Assembly: GCA_003135455.1 (NCBI GenBank)
Contig: PLBV01000097.1
Location: 10,598 to 45,200 of the forward strand
Reading direction: 5' to 3'
Source of the DNA: Hyphomicrobiales bacterium
GTDB lineage: Bacteria > Pseudomonadota > Alphaproteobacteria > Rhizobiales > Methyloligellaceae
DNA: 34,603 nt
The position numbers were made by a program, and so were the translations under genes. How positions within the stretch are numbered: the stretch's first letter is position 1; each line of letters begins with the position of its first letter. Below the pieces are notes generated by a model. That model was given only the letters and a program-made list of their open reading frames with translations. It was not told the DNA's origin and made no database searches. Below, in pieces: positions 8,842 through 15,595 of the stretch.

Positions 8842-8867
8842 AACTTTTAGCGGGCAGGTCGCGTTCC
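8842..8867 (-). promoter_or_regulatory. Candidate EcfG-type promoter GGAAC-N17-AGTT
   Basis: Plus-strand AACT (8842-8845), 17 nt, GTTCC (8863-8867), upstream of 8557..8805. Confidence 0.45.
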
Positions 8868-8944
8868 CCGCGATAAGATGTTTAGCGCGCGCCACGAGAA
8901 CGGCATCAAAATCGCGCAAACGGGATCAAAGGAGAATGTAAGAA

Positions 8945-9121
8945 ATGTTTGGTTGGGCGCTGACCTTTCTCATCATCGCACTCATCGCCGCTGCCCTCGG
9001 CTTCGGTGGCATCGCCGGCGCAGCCGTATCGATTGCCAAGCTCATTTTCGTGGTGGCCTTGCTCCTGCTCGCACTACCCATTCTCGCCAACATCTTTGTC
9101 GGCCGCCGTCCGCCGGTCTAG
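8945..9121 (+). CDS. DUF1328/YtjA-type small membrane protein
   Basis: [58 protein letters not shown]; characteristic GFGGIAGAA motif. Not in the ORF track. Confidence 0.8.
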   Translation: MFGWALTFLIIALIAAALGFGGIAGAAVSIAKLIFVVALLLLALPILANIFVGRRPPV

Positions 9122-9161
9122 CGCGCTATCGCATGAAATAGAATCGCGACAGCGCTTCTAG
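9119..9161. repeat. Palindromic dispersed repeat (degenerate copy)
   Basis: TAGCGCGCTATCGCATGAAATAGAATCGCGACAGCGCTTCTAG, related to 7184..7226. Confidence 0.65.
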
Positions 9162-9224
9162 CTTCTTATTTGAGCATCGCGAACCTAGCGTCCCCGGCGG
9201 CCGCCCAGCGAGGCGGCCGAGAAC

Positions 9225-9779
9225 TCAAGCGGTTCTGGGAATGCCGATAGGCGCCGTAGGACTGTCTTCGGGCGCGACGTCGGACTCCGACAATCCGAGC
9301 ATGTCAGCCAGGCGGTTCCGCGCGCGGTTGACGCGGCTCTTGATGGTGCCGACGGCGCAGCCGCAGATGTCGGCCGCCTCCTCATAGGAGAAGCCGGCGG
9401 CGCCCACCAGGATCAGCGCCTCGCGCTGATCGGCGGGAAGGCGGGTAAGCACGTTGCGGAAATCCTGCATGTCCATATGGCCGTACTGCTCGGGATGGGT
9501 GGAGAGTCTGGCGGCATAGCTGCCGTCGGCATCCTCCACCTCGCGCCGCCGCTTGCGCCGTTCGGAGAAGTAGGTGTTGCGCAGGATGGTGAACAGCCAC
9601 GCCTTCAGGTTCGTCCCTTCACGAAACGAATCGAGATGGTTCCATGCCTTGAACAGCGTCTCCTGCACCAGATCGTCCGCCCGCTCTTTGTCACCGCAGA
9701 GCGAGACGGCGAAGGCCCGCAAGTTGGACATCTCCGCTACGAGCGAATCCCTAAGGCTCGCCGACACTTTGGGTCGCAC
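9225..9779 (-). CDS. ecfG: EcfG-family RNA polymerase sigma factor (general stress response)
   Basis: LVQETLFKAWNHLDSFREGTNLKAWLFTILRNTYFSERRKRRREVED...LPADQREALILVGAAGFSYEEAADICGCAVGTIKSRVNRAR. GTG start abuts the nepR stop; next to nepR and phyR. Confidence 0.93.
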   Translation of the reverse strand: MRPKVSASLRDSLVAEMSNLRAFAVSLCGDKERADDLVQETLFKAWNHLDSFREGTNLKAWLFTILRNTYFSERRKRRREVEDADGSYAARLSTHPEQYGHMDMQDFRNVLTRLPADQREALILVGAAGFSYEEAADICGCAVGTIKSRVNRARNRLADMLGLSESDVAPEDSPTAPIGIPRTA

Positions 9780-10073
9780 TTATTTGTCTCCGCTCCGCTC
9801 GAGATCTTTCAGAAGCTGTAGGAGACGATCGGGGATTGGCTCGCGAGCGACCTCGTCGAACAGCGCGCGGACGTGCCGGCCGATATGAGCTTGCAGGTTG
9901 AGGGTTAGTCCGTCTTCCATGTTCGTCTCAGGCGCGGCATTGTGTTGCAGCTTGCCCTGAGCCTCTGCTGACTGGTCCATGATTTTGCTGGCACCGGGCG
10001 TTTTTGGCCGGCGGTCCTTTTTCTTCGCTTGCTCGTCCACGCTCAGTCCCCTATCCGCCGGGTTCGCTTGCAC
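9780..10073 (-). CDS. nepR: NepR-type anti-sigma factor
   Basis: IGRHVRALFDEVAREPIPDRLLQLLKDLE core; GTG start with AGGAGG upstream; between ecfG and phyR. Confidence 0.9.
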   Translation of the reverse strand: MQANPADRGLSVDEQAKKKDRRPKTPGASKIMDQSAEAQGKLQHNAAPETNMEDGLTLNLQAHIGRHVRALFDEVAREPIPDRLLQLLKDLERSGDK

Positions 10074-10103
10074 AGCGGGGTCCTCCTGCTTTGTAGGCTA
10101 AAA

Positions 10104-10128
10104 AACACCCAAGGCGTCAATTGGTTCC
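10104..10128 (-). promoter_or_regulatory. EcfG-type promoter GGAAC-N16-TGTT for nepR-ecfG
   Basis: Plus-strand AACA (10104-10107), 16 nt, GTTCC (10124-10128); -10 is 31 nt from the nepR start. Confidence 0.75.
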
Positions 10129-10137
10129 CGGTTGTCG

Positions 10138-10162
10138 GGAACCGGAGGCCGGCTTGGGCGTT
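10138..10162 (+). promoter_or_regulatory. EcfG-type promoter GGAAC-N16-CGTT for phyR
   Basis: GGAAC (10138-10142), CGGAGGCCGGCTTGGG (16 nt), CGTT (10159-10162). Confidence 0.75.
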
Positions 10163-10275
10163 GGTTGTAGCTGCCCTGCGGTATGGCGCTTGCCACCCGC
10201 GTCGGGGTTTTCCAGTTGCTACCTTAAGCCCCGTCATGCGAATGGGGTTTCCCCAGGCCCATCACCGAAAGTCAG

Positions 10276-11091
10276 ATGCGGATGTCAATATCGAAAGCGA
10301 TCGCACCTCACCTTCCTTATTTGCGGCGTTTCGCGCGCGCCCTTGCCGGGACGCAAGCTGCCGGCGACTCCTATGTCGCCGCGACATTGGAGGTGCTGAT
10401 CGAAGACCCCTCCATGTTCGACAGCGCGCTCGACCCGCGTGTCGCTCTATACCGGACTTTCGTTGGGCTTTGGAACTCCGTCGACATCAATCTTAAGCCC
10501 GAGGCGCCGGCGGGTTCCATCACCCCGGTCGACCGCAAGCTCGAATCGATCACGCCGCTGCCGCGGCAGGCGTTCCTGCTCTTCGCGGTGGAGGGGTTCT
10601 CGGAAGCGGAAGCTGCACAGATACTCGACACCGATCCCGAGGCGGTAGCGAAGCTCATCGACGTCGCCGGCCGCGAGATTGCGGAACAGGTGGCGACCGA
10701 GGTGCTGATCATCGAGGACGAGCCGATGATCGCCATGGACCTAGAAGCCATCGTCGAAGGCCTCGGCCACCGCGTCACGGCCGTGGCGCGCACGCATTCC
10801 GAAGCCGTGAAGGCTGTAACGAAGACGAAGCCCGGGCTGGTGCTGGCCGACATCCAGCTGGCGGACGGCAGCTCAGGGCTCGACGCCGTCAATGAGATGC
10901 TGGCGAGCTTCGAGGTGCCGGTGATCTTCATCACCGCCTATCCCGACAGGCTGCTCACCGGCGAGCGGCCGGAGCCGGCCTTCCTCATCACCAAGCCCTA
11001 TCAGCCCGACACGGTGAAGGCGATCGTAAGCCAGGCGCTCTTCTTCGAGCGCCGCGCGCGTCTCCGCGATCGGCCGTCGGTGACCGCTTAA
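10276..11091 (+). CDS. phyR: PhyR: sigma-like domain plus receiver, anti-anti-sigma response regulator
   Basis: N-terminal ECF-like region (LPRQAFLLFAVEGFSEAEAAQILDTDPEAVAKLID) and C-terminal receiver (VLIIEDEPMIAMDLEAIVEGLGHRV...LADIQLADGSSGLDAV...VIFITAYPDRLLTGERPEPAFLITKPY). Confidence 0.95.
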   Translation: MRMSISKAIAPHLPYLRRFARALAGTQAAGDSYVAATLEVLIEDPSMFDSALDPRVALYRTFVGLWNSVDINLKPEAPAGSITPVDRKLESITPLPRQAFLLFAVEGFSEAEAAQILDTDPEAVAKLIDVAGREIAEQVATEVLIIEDEPMIAMDLEAIVEGLGHRVTAVARTHSEAVKAVTKTKPGLVLADIQLADGSSGLDAVNEMLASFEVPVIFITAYPDRLLTGERPEPAFLITKPYQPDTVKAIVSQALFFERRARLRDRPSVTA

Positions 11092-11138
11092 GCCGTCCAG
11101 TGCGATGGGAAAGGTGGAGCGGACCTCAAGCAAATGGC

Positions 11139-11170
11139 TTAGAGCGCTGTCGCAGGCGATAGCGCTCTAG
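11139..11170. repeat. Short copy of the palindromic dispersed repeat
   Basis: TTAGAGCGCTGTCGCAGGCGATAGCGCTCTAG. Confidence 0.7.
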
Positions 11171-11197
11171 GGGCCGCTCCCGATGCGTAGCTCGGGG

Positions 11198-11353
11198 TTA
11201 GATTTTGCCGAGCAGAAGCAGGATGAGAAGAACAACGAGGATCAATCCAACGACGCCCGAAGGGCCATAGCCCCAAGCGCGGCTATGCGGCCAGGCGGGG
11301 AAGGCGCCGACGAGGATCAGGATCAGAATAATAATAAGGATCGTGCTCAGCAT
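11198..11353 (-). CDS. DUF3309-type small membrane protein (51 aa)
   Basis: MLSTILIIILILILVGAFPAWPHSRAWGYGPSGVVGLILVVLLILLLLGKI*; conserved WPHSRxWGYGPSG motif. Not in the ORF track. Confidence 0.8.
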   Translation of the reverse strand: MLSTILIIILILILVGAFPAWPHSRAWGYGPSGVVGLILVVLLILLLLGKI

Positions 11354-11638
11354 GTTAGCCTCCTAAGGATCCCGGAAAGGCGACGGATGCGCTGCCTAAG
11401 GGCCGAATGAGGACAGGGACACGCGACACGCTAGACTTATCCTGCCCGAGCTTCTTGCCTACCGCACTCGGGTTTCCCCTCAAAGCGCGCAAAAAACATC
11501 AAGACTTGAAATCGCATTTAGCCCCCAGCGTCCTCAACGGACGCCAGGTTCGGCGAAGTTAAGAGATTCGCCCCCAACCAACAACGACGCCGCGCCTCCA
11601 AGGGAAAAAGTCCCAAGAAGGCTGCGGCGATATTGGCG

Positions 11639-11836
11639 CTAAGCGTTGCTCAGCCAGGTATCGACTTGCTTCTCGGCTACGTCCTTGGCAATGCCGTAGC
11701 GCTCCTGGATCTTGCCGATTAGCTGGACCCTGCGGCCTTCGACCAGGTTGAGGTCGTCATCGGTAAGCTTGCCCCATTGCTGCTGCACCTTACCGCGGAA
11801 CTGCTTCCAATTGCCTTCGATGCGATCCCAATTCAT
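11639..11836 (-). CDS. CsbD-family stress protein (65 aa)
   Basis: MNWDRIEGNWKQFRGKVQQQWGKLTDDDLNLVEGRRVQLIGKIQERYGIAKDVAEKQVDTWLSNA; CsbD signature. The long 263-aa ORF start in the track is an over-extension. Confidence 0.9.
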   Translation of the reverse strand: MNWDRIEGNWKQFRGKVQQQWGKLTDDDLNLVEGRRVQLIGKIQERYGIAKDVAEKQVDTWLSNA

Positions 11837-11902
11837 GCGTCGCCTCCATTTGCTTGGCCCCACTAGGCGCGGGTGGCCCACGGTTGATCCGAAGATAGAG
11901 AA

Positions 11903-11928
11903 AACGCCTCGCCGTGCGCCCGGGTTCC
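11903..11928 (-). promoter_or_regulatory. EcfG-type promoter GGAAC-N17-CGTT for csbD-like gene
   Basis: Plus-strand AACG (11903-11906), 17 nt, GTTCC (11924-11928); -10 is 67 nt from the ATG at 11836. Confidence 0.7.
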
Positions 11929-12025
11929 GTCGACAGCAGGTGGTTGGTGTCGAACACGCCTGACTTAACCGGCGCCAATGGCTTAAAGCGCGGCGTTGGA
12001 GTAGGCTCGCCGCCGGGGGGAAAGC

Positions 12026-12382
12026 ATGGCAACGAAGCGCATCCTCGTGGTCGAGGACGAGTTTCTCATCGCGCTCGATATTGCGGGCGTGTTGGAGCAG
12101 GCCGGCCTCGACGTCATCGGGCCTCACGGCACCATCAGCGCGGCGCTCCGGGCGATCCAAGGCGAAGAGGTGCATGGCGCGCTCTTGGATGCCAATCTCG
12201 GCGGCGAGTCGGTTGGCGTCATCGCCGATGCGCTCGCGGCGCGCAGCATTCCGTTTGCCTTTGTCAGCGGCTACGGACGCGAGCAGCTCCCGGCGCCCCA
12301 CGGCGGGGCACCCCTGATCAAGAAGCCGTTCACCGGCAAGGAGCTGCTCACCGTCGTCGCAGCCTTTGTCGCGGGGCCCTAA
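12026..12382 (+). CDS. Single-domain response regulator (receiver only)
   Basis: ATKRILVVEDEFLIALDIAGVLEQAGLDVIGP...GALLDANLGGESV...FAFVSGYGREQLPAPHGGAPLIKKPFTGKEL. Confidence 0.88.
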   Translation: MATKRILVVEDEFLIALDIAGVLEQAGLDVIGPHGTISAALRAIQGEEVHGALLDANLGGESVGVIADALAARSIPFAFVSGYGREQLPAPHGGAPLIKKPFTGKELLTVVAAFVAGP

Positions 12383-12411
12383 CAGCCTCGCGGGAGAGAC
12401 TTGCCTCGATT

Positions 12412-12436
12412 GGAACAAAATTCGGCCCAACGCGTT
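12412..12436 (+). promoter_or_regulatory. EcfG-type promoter GGAAC-N16-CGTT
   Basis: GGAAC (12412-12416), AAAATTCGGCCCAACG (16 nt), CGTT (12433-12436); 48 nt upstream of the ATG at 12484. Confidence 0.75.
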
Positions 12437-12483
12437 AAAGTGGGCTTTTCCCGTGGCCGGCCTTCAACCTTCGAGGTTCCTTC

Positions 12484-12639
12484 ATGCTCTATTGGGCGTT
12501 AGTTTTCGCCGTTGTGGCCTTGGTGGCAGGGGTGTTCGGCTTCGGGGGCGTTGCCTCTGCGGCGGCGGGCATCGCGCGCATCCTGTTCTTCATCTTCATT
12601 GTGATTTTCCTCATCACCCTCGTCGCGGCCATCGTTTAG
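12484..12639 (+). CDS. DUF1328/YtjA-type small membrane protein, second copy
   Basis: [51 protein letters not shown]; paralogous to 8945..9121. Not in the ORF track. Confidence 0.8.
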   Translation: MLYWALVFAVVALVAGVFGFGGVASAAAGIARILFFIFIVIFLITLVAAIV

Positions 12640-12741
12640 GGAGCGGCCCTCTCTAGAATGGAGGTTCGGGGGTCCGTTCGTTGATCCCCGTCCTTCACAC
12701 GCGCTGGCAACAGGCTGATTGATCAGATAAAAGTGCTTACG

Positions 12742-12782
12742 AAAAAAAACGCCTGCGACCAGGGGAGGGGATCGGTCACGGC
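12742..12782 (-). terminator. Rho-independent terminator with C-rich loop
   Basis: 9-bp stem with one bulged A and a 13-nt loop, followed by eight T on the minus strand (12742-12749). Confidence 0.75.
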
Positions 12783-12836
12783 CGCTGGTTCGACCGCCGC
12801 GGGAGGGGCGGGGAGGTTCGCGTGCGCTCGAACGTC
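12742..12836 (-). ncRNA. Candidate EcfG-dependent small RNA with C-rich loop (GsrN-like in concept)
   Basis: EcfG-type promoter at 12842..12867 pointing left; ~95 nt; terminal hairpin GCC-GUGACC-[GAUCCCCUCCCCU]-GGUCGC-A-GGC followed by G and U8; no convincing ORF downstream of the promoter. Confidence 0.6.
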
Positions 12837-12841
12837 CTCTA

Positions 12842-12867
12842 AACGAGAAACAGGAGTGAACGGTTCC
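12842..12867 (-). promoter_or_regulatory. EcfG-type promoter GGAAC-N17-CGTT with no evident protein-coding target
   Basis: Plus-strand AACG (12842-12845), AGAAACAGGAGTGAACG (17 nt), GTTCC (12863-12867). Confidence 0.7.
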
Positions 12868-13064
12868 ATTGCCTCTGTACGGAAAATAAAGGCCGCCAGG
12901 TGACCACGGGTAAATGCCGCTCGCGGCGGACCATCGGCGGCAAAAATGTCTACCCCATCAAGAACGAACACCGCCCGGTCGGGTTTAGGAATTAAACGTG
13001 GACGCGGGGCGGATGCCGGAACCGCCGCCGCGTTTAACTCACCTGCTGGCCAAGACCAAAGACA

Positions 13065-14507
13065 ATGCAAAGCTGGTTCAACTTCCTGTTCGGCTCTGAG
13101 GGGTCATCGGTCCGCTCGACTGGCTGGCCCCCGGGCCTCGTCCTGATCGAGACGGGCGCTGACGGGATTATTGCCGCCGCCTTCCTCGTCATCGCCGCGG
13201 CGCTCCTCTACATGCGATGGAAGCCGCCCGGCCGGAACCCCGGCGAGACGGCACTGCTCTGGCTTTTCATTCTCTTCATCTCCGCTAGTGGCCTCGCCCA
13301 TCTTGCTTCGCTGTTCGCGCTGTGGTGGCCGGTGCAGGGCTTAGAAGGGCTGCTGAAGGCCGCGGCCGCACTGTTCGCGCTCACCACCGCCATCGTCATC
13401 TGGAAGCTGACGCCGCAGCTGTTGCGGCTGCCCTCGCGCGATCGCCTGCAGGCCGAGATCGCCGCCCATTTGCGCACCTTCGAGGAGCTGAAAGCGGCGA
13501 GGCATCAGCTCGAGGAGCGGGTCGAGGCACGTACCAAGGAGCTGGCAGAAGCCAAGCAGCGCTTCGAGATCGCGCTTCGCGGCTCGCCCATCACGGTGTT
13601 CAGCCAGGACAAGGACATGCGCTTCAACTGGATGCATAACCCTCCAGCCGGGCTGATACCGGACCGCGTGATCGGCAAGACTGACGCCGAGGTGCTGCCG
13701 CCGGAAGCGGCAGTCCCCATCGCGGCGGCCAAGCGCAAAGCCATGGAGACGGGCGACTCCCAAGAGCTCGAGGTCAGTTGCGAGCTGTTCGGGCGCCGCA
13801 GGTCCTTCTATCTCTTGATCGAGCCCTTGCGAGACGTCGGCGACGCCGTGATGGGCACGACCTCGGTCGCCGTCGACATCACCGAACGCAAGGCGTCGGA
13901 GGACCAGCTCCGCCTGCTGCTGCGCGAGCTGACCCACCGCTCGAAGAATCTTTTGACGGTCATCCATGCCATCGCGCGGCAAACCGCGTCACGCACCAGG
14001 TCGATCGACGATTTCCTGCAGCATTTCAGCAACCGCCTCATGGCCATCGGCTGCTCCCACGATCTTCTGATCGCCGACGACTGGCATGGCGCCTCGCTGC
14101 GTACCCTGGTCGAGCGGCAATTGAGTGCGCATGCCGACCTCTTCGGCGAGCAGATCGCCATAGAGGGCGAGGACGTCATGCTGAAGCCGGAGGCGATTCA
14201 GAATCTCGGCCTGGCGCTACACGAGCTTGCCACCAACGCCCAGAAATATGGGGCACTGTCGAGTGACAGCGGCCGTGTCGCCATCCGCTGGCAATTCTGC
14301 GAGGGGGACGCCTCCAAGCTGAAGCTCCTCTGGGAGGAGCAGGGCGGTCCGCCCGTGACCGAACCCGAACGGTCGGGTTTCGGCCGTGCCATGATCGAGA
14401 CGGTCGTGAGCCGGGCATTGGAAGGCGAGGTGGAGCTCACCTTTCCGACCCAGGGCGTGCGTTGCGTTATCGTCATTCCCGCCGCGCAAGTGGCGTCGCG
14501 CGGATGA
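13065..14507 (+). CDS. HWE-family sensor histidine kinase with ethylene-receptor-like membrane region and PAS domain (PhyK-like by context)
   Basis: HWE-type motifs RELTHRSKNLLTVIHAIARQT and LALHELATNAQKYGALS; PAS-like FEIALRGSPITVFSQDKDMRFNWMHNPP; three N-terminal transmembrane segments; next to phyR-nepR-ecfG. Confidence 0.9.
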   Translation: MQSWFNFLFGSEGSSVRSTGWPPGLVLIETGADGIIAAAFLVIAAALLYMRWKPPGRNPGETALLWLFILFISASGLAHLASLFALWWPVQGLEGLLKAAAALFALTTAIVIWKLTPQLLRLPSRDRLQAEIAAHLRTFEELKAARHQLEERVEARTKELAEAKQRFEIALRGSPITVFSQDKDMRFNWMHNPPAGLIPDRVIGKTDAEVLPPEAAVPIAAAKRKAMETGDSQELEVSCELFGRRRSFYLLIEPLRDVGDAVMGTTSVAVDITERKASEDQLRLLLRELTHRSKNLLTVIHAIARQTASRTRSIDDFLQHFSNRLMAIGCSHDLLIADDWHGASLRTLVERQLSAHADLFGEQIAIEGEDVMLKPEAIQNLGLALHELATNAQKYGALSSDSGRVAIRWQFCEGDASKLKLLWEEQGGPPVTEPERSGFGRAMIETVVSRALEGEVELTFPTQGVRCVIVIPAAQVASRG

Positions 14508-14509
14508 CC

Positions 14510-14559
14510 AGAGCATGATCCGGAAAAGTGGATGCCGATTTTCCGAAAAGATCATGCTC
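14510..14559. repeat. Palindromic dispersed repeat, GAGCATGATCCGGAAAA...TTTTCCGAAAAGATCATGCTC
   Basis: Arms GAGCATGATC/GATCATGCTC and inner CGGAAAA/TTTTCCG; a known intergenic element type in Hyphomicrobiales. Confidence 0.75.
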
Positions 14560-14571
14560 AATCAAAAAAAA

Positions 14572-14613
14572 TAGAGCGCTATCGCGATTCTATTTGACCC
14601 GATAGCGCTCTAA
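14572..14613. repeat. Palindromic dispersed repeat AGAGCGCTATCG...CGATAGCGCTCT
   Basis: TAGAGCGCTATCGCGATTCTATTTGACCCGATAGCGCTCTAA. Confidence 0.75.
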
Positions 14614-14756
14614 GGCTGGTGGAATAGGCGTCCCGTTCGATCAACGCGGTCGTGATTGGGCGTGCGCGCAAGTTGAATTGCCCGCCATCAGCCTCAGTTT
14701 ATGCTCGTGCCTAGAAATGATGGGCGGGCAAGAAGCCAAGCTGGCGAGGAGACAGC

Positions 14757-15263
14757 ATGATCACAAGACGCGACATCACCCTTGGCGCGGTCGGCGTCGC
14801 CGCCGTCGCGGTGACTGGCGCGGGACTGCTCAAGGCGCTGACCGCGCGCGCTCGCAGCGCCGAGACCTTCGAGGTCAACCACACGCCAGAGGAATGGCGG
14901 AAGCTGCTGACGCCGGAGCAATATGCGGTGTTGCGCGAGGAGGACACCGAGCGGCCCTTCACCAGCCCCTTAAACCATGAGAAGCAGACCGGCATGTTCG
15001 ATTGCGCGGGCTGCGATCTGCCGCTGTTTGCGTCGGCCACCAAGTTCGACAGCGGCACCGGCTGGCCGAGCTTTTATGCGCCGATCGAAGGGGCGGTCGC
15101 GAGTACCTCGGATAACACCTTCGGCATGGAGCGCACCGAGGTGCATTGCCGCCGCTGCGGCGGGCATCAAGGCCACGTCTTCAACGACGGCCCGAAGCCG
15201 ACAGGCTTGCGCTACTGCATCAACGGGGTGGCGCTGAAATTCGTCGCTCAAACAAAAAGCTAG
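14757..15263 (+). CDS. msrB: Peptide-methionine (R)-S-oxide reductase MsrB with N-terminal export-like leader
   Basis: CXXC pairs (CAGC, CRRC), [47 protein letters not shown]; leader [25 protein letters not shown]. Confidence 0.93.
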   Translation: MITRRDITLGAVGVAAVAVTGAGLLKALTARARSAETFEVNHTPEEWRKLLTPEQYAVLREEDTERPFTSPLNHEKQTGMFDCAGCDLPLFASATKFDSGTGWPSFYAPIEGAVASTSDNTFGMERTEVHCRRCGGHQGHVFNDGPKPTGLRYCINGVALKFVAQTKS

Positions 15264-15303
15264 AGCGCTGTCGCGATTGGAACCTGACGCGAAAGCGCTC
15301 TAG
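15260..15303. repeat. Palindromic dispersed repeat
   Basis: CTAGAGCGCTGTCGCGATTGGAACCTGACGCGAAAGCGCTCTAG; first TAG is the msrB stop. Confidence 0.7.
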
Positions 15304-15595
15304 GCGATAACCGCTGGCGCCGAAGCACGCTGGCTCGAGGCTGGTGACACGCACCAGGCTCCGCTTGCGGAAGGGAGTTGGCTCCGGACCTATGCCGTCC
15401 CTTTTGCGTTTCGGTAGAAAGCAGTATCCTCTTTAGAACATTGATCTAATTGGGTCCCTTGCGCAAAGTGAGGTACCGCAGCCGGCGATCTTCCGCCAGA
15501 GCGGCCGTGGACCAGCTTCGAATAAGTTGCGCAACTCTCCACGCGAGCGCGGCGACAACCGTTCACCTGTTTCGGAGTGAGGCTGACAGAGCACC

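Noticed and set aside
13019-13036. GGAAC...CGTT directly upstream of the kinase gene as an EcfG promoter
   Set aside because: Spacer is only 8 nt (GGAACCGCCGCCGCGTT), not compatible with the 16-17 nt required.
12723-13070. 115-aa minus-strand ORF spanning the candidate sRNA and its promoter
   Set aside because: No family resemblance, its start overlaps the kinase start, and the EcfG promoter and terminator lie inside it. I judge it non-coding, though a short stress protein cannot be fully excluded.
15279-15303. GGAAC after msrB as an EcfG promoter
   Set aside because: No CGTT at 16-17 nt; the GGAAC lies within the loop of a dispersed repeat.
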